From positions 135,923,148 through 135,987,147 of the forward strand of contig CM077665.1 of the NCBI GenBank assembly GCA_039707655.1: 64,000 nt of DNA. Direction: 5' to 3'. The DNA comes from Elymus sibiricus (taxonomy: Eukaryota; Streptophyta; Magnoliopsida; Poales; Poaceae). Each line of letters begins with the position of its first letter. Position 1 is the stretch's first letter. A program made the translations under genes and the position numbers. This document shows positions 42,640 to 53,870 of this stretch, one piece after another. Under the pieces are notes generated by a model. The model saw only the letters and a list, made by a program, of their open reading frames with translations, was not told the origin of the DNA and searched no databases.

Positions 42640-43590
42640 GTAGATTACTAGCTTGCGCTGTAGCTCCCTTGAATTTTTATATGTTCGTAGAGAAATAGAG
42701 TTGAAAGATGATGGTAGAAATAATGCGGACTGGGTCCGTGATCTGAGGATTGTCCTCATTGCTGCACAGAAGGCTTATGTCCTTAATGCACCGCTCGGTG
42801 CGCCACCCCCTCAAGCGTCGTCTGTAGATGTTGTGAACATCTGACAGACACGTTCTGATGACTACTTGATAGTTCAGTGCGTCATGCATTACGGCTTAGA
42901 ATTGAGGCTCCAAAACGTTTTGAACGTCACGGAACATATGAGATGTTCTGAGAGCTGAAATTGGGATCTCAGGCTCGTGCCCGTGTTGAGAGGTATGAGA
43001 CCTCCAACAAGATTCTTTGCCTACAAGATTAAGGAGAATAGCTCAATCGGTGAGCATGTGCTCAGATTGTCTGGGTGCTACAATCGCTTGAATCGAGTGG
43101 GAGTTGATCTTCCAGATAAGATAGTGATTGATATAGTTCTCCAAGTCACTGTCACTAAGCTACTAGAGCCTCGTGATGGACTATAAAATGCCAGGGATAG
43201 AAATAATGATCCCTGAGCTATTCGTGATGTTTGACACCGCGAAGGTAGAAATCAAGAAGGAGCATCAAGTGTTGATGGTTAGTGAAACCACTAGTTTCGA
43301 GAAGGGCAAGGGCTAGGAGGGAAACTTCATGGATGGCAAGTCAGTTGCTGCTCCAGTGAAGAAACCCAAGGTTGAACCCAAACCCAAGACTAAGTGCTTT
43401 TATTATGAGGAGAACGGTCGCTGAAGCGGAACAACCCTAGATACTTGGTAGATAAGAAGGCTGGCAACGTCGATACAAGTATATTTGATATACGTGTTAT
43501 TGATGTGTACCTTGCTAGTACTCCTAGTAGCACCTGGGTATTGGATACCGGTTCAGTTGCTAAATGTTAGTAACTCGAAATAAAAGCTAC
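42640..43590 (+). pseudogene. Angela gag and protease relic
   Basis: Gag pieces are recognisable: DGRNNADWVRDLRIVLIAAQ, KAYVLNAPLGAPPPQ, and later FAYKIKENSSIGEHVLRLSG and YNRLNRVGVDLPDKIVIDIV. A damaged CCHC knuckle begins KTKCFYYEENGR near 43390 and runs into a stop. The protease follows at about 43440-43590, with VDKKAGNVDTSIFDIRVIDV and STWVLDTGSVAK, where DTGS is the active site. Frames switch several times and stops are frequent, so no protein could be made. The order matches Copia gag-protease. Confidence 0.8.
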
Positions 43591-43693
43591 GGAATAAACG
43601 GAGGCTAGCTAAGGGTGAGGTGATGATGAGTGTTGGAAGTGTTTCCAAGGTTGATGTGATCACCATCGCACGCTCTCTCTACCTTCGGGATTA

Positions 43694-44640
43694 GTGATGA
43701 ACCTAAATAAATGTTATTTGGTGTTTGCGTTGAGCATGAACATGATTAGATCATGTTTATTGCAATACGATTATAAATTCAAGTTAGAGAATAATGGTTA
43801 TTCTGTTTACATGAATAATACCTTCAATGGTCATGCACCCAATGAGAATGGTTTATTGAATCTTGATCGTAGTGATACACATGTTCATAATATTGATGCC
43901 AAAAGATACAAAGTTAATAATGATAGTACCACATACTTGTGGCACTGCCGCTAAATGTCATATTGGTGTAAAATGCATGAAGAAACTCCATGCTGATGGA
44001 TCTTTGTACTCATTCGATTTCGAATCGGTTGAGACATGCGGACCATGCCTCATGGGCAAGATGACTAAGACCCCGTTTTCCGGTATGATGGAGCGGGCAA
44101 GTGACTTATTGGAAATGATACATGTTGATGTATTCGGTCCAATGAGTGTTGTAGCGTGCGGTGGATATCATTATTTTCCTACCTTCACTGATGATTTGAG
44201 TAGATATGGGGATATTTACTTAATGAAACACAAGTCTGAAACATTTGAAAAGTTCAAACAAATTCAGAGTGAAGTTTGAGATCATCGTGACAAGAAGATA
44301 AAATATCTACGATATGATCGTAGAGGTAAATATCTGAGTTACGAATTTGGTATACAACTTAAGACAATGTGGAAGTTGTTTCACAACTCACGCCACCTGG
44401 AACACCATAGTGTGATGGTGTGTCCGAACGTCGTAGTCGTGCTCTATTGGATATGGTGCATACTATGATGTCTCTTATCGATTTGCCACTATCGTTTTGG
44501 GGTTATGCATTAGAGACAACTACATTCACTTTAAAAAGGGGCACCATCTAAGTCCGTTGAGATGACACCGTATGAATTTTGGTTTGGCAGAAACCTAAGC
44601 TGTCATTTCTTAATGTTTGGGGCTGCGACGCTTATGTGGA
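43694..44640 (+). pseudogene. Angela GAG-pre-integrase and integrase relic
   Basis: The pre-integrase segment (LNLDRSDTHVHNIDAKRYKV, TYLWHCR) ends in a frame change at about 43950. The zinc-binding end follows (CHIGVKCMKKLHADGSLYSF, CGPCLMGKMTKTPFSG). The integrase core starts LLEMIHVDVFGPMSVVACGG and continues YFPTFTDDLSRYGDIYLMKH to a stop at 44277. Further downstream, LIDLPLSFWGYALETTTFTL and KLSFLNVWGCDAYVEKVF show the second half in pieces. Multiple frameshifts and stops make it a pseudogene. Confidence 0.82.
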
Positions 44641-44759
44641 AAAGGTTTTCAACCTGATGAGCTCGAACCCAAAGCGGACAAATGCATCTTCATAGAATAC
44701 CCTAACGTAACAGTTGGGTAAACCTTCTATCTCAGATCCAAGCACAAAGTGTTTGGTGC

Positions 44760-46340
44760 TAAAACGGGTCCTTTCTCGAGAAAGAGTTTCTCTCGAAAGA
44801 ATTGAGTGGGAGGAAGATAGAACTTGATGAGGTTGTTGAACCTTTGTTTCAACCAGAGAGTAGAGCAGCGCAGAAAGTTGTTTCTATGGAGCCTACATTA
44901 GTTGAAGAGGAAGTTAATGATGATGATCATAAAGCTTCGGATCAAGTTACTATCGAACCTCGTAGGTCGACAAGGACGCGTACTGCTCGTGAGTGGTACG
45001 GCAACCCTGTCTTAGAGGTCATGTTGTTGGACAACGATGAACCTACGAGCTATGGAGAAGCGATGATGGGCCCGGATTCCGAGAAATGGTTAGAGGCCAT
45101 GCAATCCGAGATGGGATCCATGTAAGAAAACAAAGTACGGGCTTTGGAAGTATTACCTGAAGGGTGAAAGGCCATTCAGAACAAATGGATCTTTAAAAGG
45201 AAGACGGACGCGGACGGTAATGTCGCCGTCTATAAAGCTCGACTTGTGGCAAAGGGTTTTTCACAAGTTCAAGGAGTTGACTACGATGAGACTTTCTCAC
45301 CCGTAGCGATGCTGCATTTTTCGATTATGAAATCTGGCAGATGGATGTCAAAACATCATTTCCTTAACAGTATCCGTGAGGAAAGGTTGTATGTGATACA
45401 ACCGGAAGGTTTTGTCAGTTCTAAGGATGCTAAAATGTATGCAAGCTCCAGCGATCCTTCTATGGACTGGAGCAAGCATCTCGGACTTGGAATATACGCT
45501 TTGATGAGGTGATCAAAGTTTTTGAGTCGATACAAAGTTTATGAGAAAGTTGTATTTACAATAAAGTGAGTGGGAGCACTATAGAATTTCTGATAAGTAT
45601 ATGTGGATGACATATTGTTGATCGGAAATGATGTAGAATTTCTGGAAAGCATAAAAGTTTGTTTGAAAAGGAGTTTTTCAAAGGAAACCTGGAATGAAGC
45701 TACTTAAATATTGGGCATCTTGATCTATAGAGGTAGATCAAGACGTCTGATAAAACTTTCAATGAGTACATACCTTGACAAGACTTTGAAAGAGTTCAAA
45801 ATGGATCAGTCTAAGAAAGAGTTCTTGCCTGATTTGTAAGGTGTGGAGTTGAGTGAGACTCAAAGCTCGACCACGGCAGAACAAAGAGAAAGGACGAAGG
45901 TCGTCCCCTATGCCTTATCCATAGGCTCTGTATAGTATGCCATGCTATGTACCGCACCTGTGTGTGCCTTGCCATGAGTCTGTCAAGGGGTACAAGAGTG
46001 ATCCAGGAGTGGACCACTGGACAGCGGTCAAGATTATCCTTAGTAACTAGAGGACTAAGGAAATATTTCTCGATTATGGAGGTGATAAAGAGTTCGTCGT
46101 AAAGGGTTACGTCGATGCAAGCTTTAACACCAATCCGGATGACACTGAGTAGCAATCCGGATACGTATAGTGGAGCAGCCATTTGGAATAGCTCCACGGG
46201 GAGTGTGGTAGCAGTGTCTACAGTATGACATGGAGATTTGCAAAGTACACACGGATCTGAATGTCCCAGACCCGTTGACTAAAGACCTCTCTCACATGCA
46301 AAGCATGATCGAACCCCAGAACTCATTGGGTGCTAGATTA
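44760..46340 (+). pseudogene. Angela RT and RNase H relic
   Basis: From ELSGRKIELDEVVEPLFQPE through RRSTRTRTAREWYGNPVLEV into the RT start (SYGEAMMGPDSEKWLEAMQS). RT motifs continue after a stop at 45123 as NKWIFKRKTDADGNVAVYKA, RLVAKGFSQVQGVDYDETFS and LYVIQPEGFV. The C-terminal RNase H end is seen as VHTDLNVPDPLTKDLSHMQ at about 46245. Between 45515 and 46230 the frame is badly broken. Enzyme function is lost. Confidence 0.8.
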
Positions 46341-46352
46341 TTGACTCTAGTG

Positions 46353-46364
46353 CAAGTGGGAGAC
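46353..46364 (+). other. Polypurine tract of Angela element G
   Basis: CAAGTGGGAGAC immediately before the 3' LTR start TGTTGGAAATATACCC. Confidence 0.85.
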
Positions 46365-46610
46365 TGTTGGAAATATACCCTAGAGGCAATAATAAATTGG
46401 TTATTATTATATTTCCTTGTTCGTCATAATTGTTTATTATCCATGCTACAATTGTATTGATTGGAAACTCAAATACATGTGTGGGTACATAGACAACACT
46501 GTGTCCCTAGTATGCCTCTAGTTAACTAGTTCGTTAATCAAAGATGGTCAAGGTTTCCTGGCCATAGACATGAGATGTCATTTGATAACGGGATCACATC
46601 ATTAGGAGAA

Positions 46611-48858
46611 CTAGCAAAGTGTCCCGCTCGATGCGCGGGCTAGAATTTATATACTTCAATAATGAGAATTATTATTTGATTTTCTGAAGAAAAACTGAAC
46701 CGAATAAGATGACATTAAAAATAATATCTATGCAAACATTGTTTTGTCTTAGGTATGTTTGATTTTTATTGACATATAAATATGTAAGTTATACATTTAT
46801 CATTTACGTGCTAATTATACATGCCATACTAAATGTTTTGATGACCAATCGTGTCATGCATATTATATTCGTGTTATGTTTATTGCCTTTTATCATGTTT
46901 TGTGTAGGCATAGGTTAATTTGCGATCTATGTGCCTAATTTCCATTTTAATTTTAATTTAGTGATTTTTTAATGTAAGTGTTTCTTAGTTTTTCATATAA
47001 AGTTAAAGTGTATTTATGTATTATACATATCCATGAAAAATGTCGTGTTAGTTTTTTTTGTCAGATGATGTAAGAAGCTAGCAGGACCAATATTAGATTA
47101 TACTTTGACGTGAGTGAAGTTTGATCCTAGTTTGTTGACATTTTGAAGAAAGAAACATCGTCCTCTGTACTTGCTTTAAAAACGTTGGCGTGCCGTTTTT
47201 ACCCATTGTGCTAGGGCTAGTTTTGGGGCATTTTTGTCGCTTGGGTATTATACCATGTGCGTGTGTTGGTAGATAGGATTAGTGAAATCGGTTAGTCCAA
47301 ATGTATGAATGGAAATTACCTTTAAAAACAATGATTACATGTTGGGGTTTTCTATAGTATTTTACTATTTTACTGGTTTTCCCTATGTATATTAGGTATC
47401 AAGTTACTTAGTCCACACATGTTAGTTTTCATATACTTCCATATTTTTCTTTGTCTATTTTGTTGTATTACTTGCTTAAAATAAGGAAATTTTGCTACAT
47501 TATAAATTTTGTACTTATGAGATTTTTTATTTACATTTTATTTTGTGTGTTTATAGTTGTTTATCATTTTTCATTTACAGTGTATCTCTGGTAGAGTATC
47601 AATGCATGCATGTCCTTGCATGCGTAATTAGATGAATGTTTTTGATACATGTGTAAGAGATACAACTTGTTGTGCATGGCATGAAAATATAGGAAAAATT
47701 GATCTATCTATTGTATCAACACGTGCCAGGGGTTAAGACGATTATTGCTTGAGGTGTAATGTGAGCATGCATACGTTGGCTGAACTAAAATGTTTGTTGG
47801 TTTAGACTGTCCTCAGCACACTCGGGCCATGGATCATCATTACTTCTAATCGAAGAAAGTATGGAAGAATTATTTGCTCAAACATTCTTGGAGCATAGAT
47901 CATACTAACATAAATCTATGCATGTATGATGGATCCATCCGTCCATGGATGTAACATGACCAAGGAAAAAAATAGCGTGCTATACAAAATAGCGTCGCCC
48001 CTGAATATAACATGTTATTAGCGAGACATTATACACTGATCAATTTAGCGACACAATTCTCTATACTATAGCGTGTTATTAGCGGCGGTACAACGCGCTA
48101 TTTTTTTCAGTGAACATGACACGTTTGGGCGAGATAATTCGCAAAAGTCAAAGAGAGGATATTCCTGTCGCATTGCAATGGTGGATAATTTTTACCGATT
48201 ATATCTTCATTTGGTTGTTTCACTCCCAAGTGATGAATGAGACGCTGGAGTGCTTGATAGGCCCAATGAACTATATCGGAAGATGGCCAGAGGACTCGAT
48301 CGGGATACTACAGTTTTTTCCATGCGTCCATATATATTAGTGAAGAATGCATGCAGCATATAAAAAGGCATTAGGCGTCCAGTGCTTGTGGCAATGCATG
48401 TATATTTGTTTTTCATGCATCCATATAAGCACGTATATGCATGTAGAAAGGAATAGGCCCATGTCATGCATGCATATACCTGAAGAGAAGTCATATGCAT
48501 GCACGTCATACATAGCTTTTTTTTAAAATTCCTGTCTCCTATGCATGCACGTCAGGTGCATCTACCTATTTTTTTTAACTCTCACAATTCAAATCTCCTA
48601 TGCATGCACGTCAACTTAAGCTATTTTTTTATCTCTCAGGTCACGCTACCAGGTATGTCAATAATTACCTAATGTGTGAACGAATAGTTTTTTCATAATG
48701 GCAATGGTGGGTAATTTTCTGACTTCAAAGATATCTAATGGCTATAATTTGTTCGTCTATTAAATAAATGGTCAGATGTTTCTGATTATTGTGGGATTTT
48801 CTAATTTAATTCCTTTTTTTTCTAGTGAGCCCGTCAAACACTTTTTATATATAATAGA
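46611..48858 (-). mobile_element. Non-autonomous Helitron in the Angela 3' LTR, 2,248 bp
   Basis: Comparison with the intact 5' LTR (AGGAGAA|TGATGTG) gives exact ends: insertion between A and T with no target duplication. On the minus strand it starts TCTATTATATATAAAAAG. It ends with a hairpin (CCCGC gcatcga GCGGG), then ACACTTTG and CTAG, which are the 5' TC and 3' hairpin-CTRR signatures of Helitrons. No Rep/helicase or other gene is visible inside, so it depended on another element. It contains one MITE. Confidence 0.92.
47961..48112 (+). mobile_element. 152-bp hAT-type MITE inside the Helitron
   Basis: Ends are CAAGGAAAAAAATAGCG and, inverted, CACTGAAAAAAATAGCG. They are flanked by perfect 8-bp duplications AACATGAC (47953-47960 and 48113-48120). 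The 8-bp duplication and CA..G ends fit the hAT superfamily. It contains no coding capacity. Confidence 0.88.
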
Positions 48859-50553
48859 TGATGTGATGGACAAGACCCAAACTATAAACATAGCATATGA
48901 TCGTGTCAGTTTATTGCTATAGTTTTCTGCATGTCAAGTATCTGTTCCTATGACCATGAGATCATGCAACTCACTAACACCGGAGGAATACCTTGTGTGT
49001 ATCAAATGTCACAACGTAACTGGGTGACTATAAAGATGCTCTACAGGTATCTCCGAGGGTGTCTGTTGAGTGGGCATGGATCAAGACTGGGATTTGTTAC
49101 TCCGTGTGACGGAGAGGTATCTCAGGGCCCACTCGGTAATACAACATCACAATAAGCCTTGCAAGCAATGTGACTAAGTGTTAGCCACGGGATCTTGTAT
49201 TACAGAACGAGTAAAGAGACTTGCCGGTAACGAGATTGAACTAGGTATAGAGATACCGACGATCGAATCTCGGGCAAGTAACATACCGAAGAACGAAGGG
49301 AAAAGCGTACGGGATTAACTGAATCCTTGACATAGAGGTTCAACCGATAAAGATCTTCGTAGAATATGTAGGAACCAATATGGGCATCCAGGTCCCGCTA
49401 TTGGTTATTGACCGTAGAGGTGTCTTGGTCATGTCTACATAGTTCTCGAACCCGCAGGGTCTGCACACTTAAGGTTCGGTGACGTTTCGGTATAGTAGAG
49501 TTATGTATGGTGGTGACCGAAGGTTGTTCGGAGTCCCGGATGAGATCCTGGATGTGACTAGGAGCTCCGGAATGGTCCGGAGGTAAAGATTGATATATAG
49601 GAAGTCCTGTTTTGGTCACCGGAAAAGTTTCGAGTATTTCGGTAGTGTACCGGGAGTGCCTGGAGGGGTACCGGGGACCATCGGGAGGGGTGTCTCGACC
49701 CAAAGGACCTCATGGGCTGTGGGAGGAGTCAAACCAGCCCCTAGTGGGCTGGCCTAACCCCCCCACTAAGGCCCATGTGGCTTTGGGTGGAAAAAATCCA
49801 AAGGAGGAAAGGTGGAAAGGGTTTCCAAGTGGAGAGGAGGAATCCTACTCCTAATAGGATTGGAGTAGGACTCCTCCACCTCCAATTTCGGCCAAACCTT
49901 GAGGATTTGAGGCTGCCTCCTCCCCTCCCTCCCTCCTATATATACTAGAGGATTTAGAGGGAAGAGGTAACCCTAATTGCCACGTGCTCCCTCTACTTCA
50001 TCTAGATCGGTTTCTCCTCTAGTCTAGTTTCAGCGGTGCTTAGGCGAAGCCCTGCCGGAATTGTTCCACCACCATCGCCGCCGCGCCGTTGCGCCGCCGG
50101 AGAACTCTTCTACCTCTCCGCTCCCTCTTGCTGGATCAAGAAGGCGGAGATCATCATCGAGCTGTACGTGTGCTGAACGCGGAGGTGCCGTCCGTTCGGC
50201 ACTAGATCGGAAGGACCGTGATCAGGATCGCGAGACGATTCGTGATTTGATCGCGGGACGGATCGTGATGGGATCGTGGGACGGATCGAGATTGGATCGC
50301 GAGACGGATCGTGAAGGGATCGCGGGACGGATCGAGATTGGATCGCGAGATGGATCGTGATGGGATCGCGGGATGCTCGGCGATTTGGATCGCGAAGACG
50401 TTAAACTACATCAACCGCGTTTCTTAATGCTTCCCGCTTAGTGATCTACAAGGGTATGTAGATCCACTCTCCCTCTCGTAGATGCTCATCACCATGGATA
50501 GATCTTGCGTGTGCGTAGGAAATTTTTTGTTTCCCATGCAACGTTCCCCAACA

Positions 50554-50558
50554 GTAGC
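50554..50558 (+). other. Target-site duplication of Angela element G, right
   Basis: GTAGC, matching 39464-39468. Confidence 0.95.
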
Positions 50559-50690
50559 TTGATAACGAGCGCACATGCACACAATAAGCGTGATATCGGG
50601 ACGAGAGGCACATAGATATAGCAATGAACTGATCGATCATTGATCTATAAACCATTTGATCAACCTAGGTTTTCAATTTGCATTAGTTCA
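50559..50690 (-). pseudogene. SIRE-type Copia element F, second segment (end of RT region)
   Basis: On the minus strand, DQMVYRSMI and, after a one-base frameshift, LYLCASRPDITLIVCMCARY then QAT lead directly into PKECHLKVVKRIVRY at 39468 once Angela is removed. This is the conserved junction between RT and RNase H in Copia elements. Homology fades upstream of about 50690; the rest of pol is missing. The right limit is approximate. Confidence 0.75.
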
Positions 50691-51120
50691 ACCCTTGCAT
50701 CCAAAATAGGTACTTAGAAACTTGGTTCTTGAGTAGTATCATGTGGTAGGCACCCCAATACCCTTGTCACTTTTGCCCCAGGGAAACGATATTTTATTTT
50801 GCTATGCTTTTAGTAGACATGGTTGGTTGAGTGTTTATCATGAGTGTTGTGAGAAATTAATAATAAAGAGCTCCAGACTTCAAGATTTTCAAGACCTCAA
50901 GATGCAACAAGCTTCTGGGTGGAAGACGATTGAATGGCACCCTGGAGGACCAAGTGGTAGCCTAGGTGTTGCTAGAGAAGCGCCAGTATTCACGCGGAAA
51001 GTTCCACCCAGGCACAAAGAGATGGATGGATACTTCAAGACCCGAGGCTTACCTGCACAGCCACAAGCCATTATGGGCTCTAGTTTGGTTGGATATCATA
51101 GTGACTCTGGACGAACGGTG
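50691..51120. repeat. LTR-like sequence X, left part (unassigned)
   Basis: Between the SIRE remnant and element H. A stretch of about 120 open codons (50743-51123, no ATG at its start) reads, for example, GWKTIEWHPGGPSGSLGVAR and KVPPRHKEMDGYFKTRGLP. I recognise no family. Its continuation after element H (57814-58427) resembles Gypsy LTR sequence, so I treat the whole as part of an LTR or its border rather than a host gene. Confidence 0.4.
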
Positions 51121-52697
51121 TGATACATCTCCAACGTATCTATAATTTTTGCTTGTTCCATGCTTTTATATTATCATTCTTGGATGTTTTACCATCATTT
51201 TATTACCACTTTATATCATTTTTTGGGACTAACCTATTGACATAATGCCAACGTACCAGTTGCTGTTTTTTGCTTGTTTTGTACTTCGCAGAAAATCAAT
51301 ACCAAACGGAGTCCAATCGCGACGAAACTTTTTGGAGATTTTTTATGGACCAGAAGACACTCAATGGACCAAAGAAGTGCCGAGGGAGTGGGCCAAGGAG
51401 GCCACAACCCACCAGGCCGTGCCAGGAGGAGCCCGATGCGCCCTGGTGGGTTGTGCCCTCCTCGGGGCTCCTCTCCACCGCCTGTGATGCCTGTATATGC
51501 CCAAATATTCTTAAAACCCTAGGGGAGTCAACGAAACACAATTCCAGCCGCCGCAAGTTCCAGAACCTCGAGATCCAATCTAAACACCATCACGGAGAGA
51601 TTCATCTTCATCATAGCTGACTCTCCGATGATGCATGAGTAGTCCTCCATAGACCTACGGGTCCATAGGCAGTAGCTAGATGGCTTCCTCTCTCTGTTTT
51701 TATTCTCAATACAATGGTCTCTTGGAGATCCATATGATGTAGTGACTTTTGCGGTGTGTTTGTTGGGATCCGATGAATTTTGAGTTCATGATCACTTTCT
51801 ATCCATGAATATTATTTGAGTCTTCTTTGATCTCTTATATGCATGATTTCTTATAGCCTCGTATTTCTTCTTTGAATCTTTGGTTTAGTTATGCCAACTA
51901 GTTCGATTTTTCTTGCCATGGGAAGAGGTGCTTTGTGATGGGTTCGATCGTGCGGTGTTCTTTCCCAATGACAGAAGGGGCAGCAAGACATGCTTGTATC
52001 GTTGCTATTAAGGATAACAAGATGGGGTCTATTCCTACATGAATAGATCGTCTATACATCATGTGATCATTCTTATTGCAGTAATCCTTCTTTCCATGAA
52101 CTTAATACACTAGATGCATGCTGGATAGTGGTCGATGTGTGGAGTAATAGTGGTAGATGCAGACAGGAGTCGGTCTACTTATCTTGGACGTGATGCCTAT
52201 ATAATGATCATTGCCTTGGATATCGTCACGACTATTCGATTTTCTATCAATTGCCCAACAGTAATTTGTTCACCCACCGTGCGCTATACTTATGAGAGAA
52301 GCCACTAGATAATCCTACGGCCCCCAGGTCTACTTTAATCATATTGCTTTCGATCTACGTTTTTGCACTCTTTGCTTTCAAATCTATAAACCCAAAAACC
52401 CAAAAATACCTTGCTGTCCTTTATCTTTATTTGTTTAATTTTGAGTTGTTGCAAGATCTACTATTCCAATCTAATACAAAAATATCTATCTTTTACCGTG
52501 GAGAGATTGACAACCTCTCTTATGCGTCGGGGTTGGAAGTATTTGTTGTTTGTGTGCAGGTGCTGCTTATTGGTGTTGGTGATTCTCCTACTGGTTCGAT
52601 AACCTTGGTTTCATAACGGAGGGAAATACTTACCGTCGCTGTGCTGCATCATCCCTTCCTCTTTGGGGAAATACCGACGCAGTCTCAAGCCACGTCA
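51121..52697 (+). repeat. 5' LTR of element H, ~1,577 bp
   Basis: Starts TGATACATCTCCAACGTATC and ends CCACGTCA, 10 bp before the primer site. Confidence 0.8.
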
Positions 52698-52707
52698 AAG
52701 GAATTTC

Positions 52708-52725
52708 TGGTGCCGTTGCCGGGGA
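52708..52725 (+). other. tRNA-Asp primer-binding site of element H
   Basis: TGGTGCCGTTGCCGGGGA differs at one base from the perfect tRNA-Asp complement seen in element E. Confidence 0.85.
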
Positions 52726-52945
52726 GGAAGCATCATCATCTACCAGGTTCCTAATAACAAATCTCATCTCCTTCCAATTACATTATTTTCCATTTGCCTC
52801 TCGTTTTCCTCTCCCCCACTTCACAAAAAATTGCCGTTTTATCCGCCCTCTTTTTCGTTTGCCTTTTTGCTTGTTTGCTATCTTTGCTTGTGTTGCCATG
52901 TGCCTTGTATTTGCTTGCATCTTTGCTTGCTAAAAATCTATTTAT

Positions 52946-53848
52946 ATGGATCCTCATCCACATGCTAATCTATTCAAAAGACCAAATTATGATCAACCAA
53001 TTGCTAGTGAGTTGAGTGCACTTGAATATCTCTATGAAGTTTTGCTTGAAAATCATGAATCTGAAATTTTTGATGAAGTGTTGAAAGAAGAAATTTATAC
53101 GGTGATTCATGATAGCTCCTTGATTGAGAAGCATGATTGCAATGATGTTACTACAATTTCTATTAAAGCGAATTATGTTAATGATATGCAAAACTACAAG
53201 CTTGGGGATGATAATTTTGTCATGTCCACTTCTTATTGCATTGATCATGATTGGGGTGATAATGCTTCTTATGATCTTGAAAATTTATTTAAACCTCATG
53301 TTGAATATGTTATTGATGATAATGTTTGCAATAGTATCGAAAGTGGGTTTGGGAGAGCGTCAACTTTAGGTAAAAAGAATCCCACATATTTGGATAGTGT
53401 TCAATCTTATGATTTTTTTGATAAAAGTGGGTTTGGAGAGGTCATGACTTTAGTTAATGTTAATCCCACTACCTTCGAAGATTGTAAGACTTTTATGCAT
53501 GTAGATCATGAAAAGAATGCTTTATGTGATAGTTATATTGTTGAATTTATTCATGATGCTACTAAAAATTACTATGAGAGAGGAACATATGCTTTTAAAT
53601 ATTGCAATAATATCAAGTTTCTTCTCTATGTGTTGGAAATTTTGAAGTTATACTTGTTTAGCCTTCCTATGCTAATTGATTCTTGTTCCCATAATTTGTT
53701 TGCTCACAAAATCCCTATGCTTAGGAAGTGGGTTAGACTTAAACATGCTTGCCATGTGATTCATGATGCTCTCTTTATGTTTCAATTCTTTACCTTTATG
53801 CGAGCATCATTGAAATCATTATGCCTAGCAAGGGGCGTTAAACGATAG
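52946..53848 (+). CDS. Unrecognised 300-residue protein of element H
   Basis: An intact frame starts at ATG 52946 (MDPHPHANLFKRPNYDQPIA) and ends at 53848. The protein is acidic and rich in Asp, Asn, Tyr and His (DDNFVMSTSYCIDHDWGDNA). It has a weak internal duplication: SGFGRASTLGKKNPTYLDSV and SGFGEVMTLVNVNPTTFEDC. Hydrophobic segments lie in the C-terminal third (FLLYVLEILKLYLFSLPMLI). I see no gag, protease, RT or integrase motif, and no clear signal peptide. It occupies the position where element E has its gag-like gene. The last nine codons overlap the conserved ~50-bp motif. The open frame of this length in AT-rich sequence suggests a real, fairly recent gene. Its role is unknown. Confidence 0.55.
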   Translation: MDPHPHANLFKRPNYDQPIASELSALEYLYEVLLENHESEIFDEVLKEEIYTVIHDSSLIEKHDCNDVTTISIKANYVNDMQNYKLGDDNFVMSTSYCIDHDWGDNASYDLENLFKPHVEYVIDDNVCNSIESGFGRASTLGKKNPTYLDSVQSYDFFDKSGFGEVMTLVNVNPTTFEDCKTFMHVDHEKNALCDSYIVEFIHDATKNYYERGTYAFKYCNNIKFLLYVLEILKLYLFSLPMLIDSCSHNLFAHKIPMLRKWVRLKHACHVIHDALFMFQFFTFMRASLKSLCLARGVKR

Positions 53849-53870
53849 CGCTTGTTGGGAGGCAACCCAA
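53821..53870 (+). promoter_or_regulatory. Conserved ~50-bp motif (element H)
   Basis: ATGCCTAGCAAGGGGCGTTA, then AACGATAGCGCTTGTTGGGA and GGCAACCCAA, nearly identical to 29994-30043. Here it covers the stop codon of the 300-residue gene. Confidence 0.6.

Larger units (their letters stand above)
39469..50553 (+). mobile_element. Complete Angela/BARE/WIS-type Copia element G
   Basis: The LTR start TGTTGGAAATATGCCCTAGA is the well-known Angela/BARE start. Both LTRs are 1,941 bp once the Helitron in the 3' LTR is subtracted, and a GTAGC duplication flanks the element. Without the Helitron it is 8,837 bp, the usual size for Angela. 41428-42600 is leader with no gene. The coding region is a degenerate gag-pol with many stops and frameshifts. 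Confidence 0.95.
46365..50553 (+). repeat. 3' LTR of Angela element G, split by a Helitron
   Basis: The segments 46365-46610 and 48859-50553 together give 1,941 bp, exactly the 5' LTR length. It ends TTCCCCAACA before the GTAGC duplication. A TATA-like CCTATATATACT lies near 49935. Confidence 0.93.
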
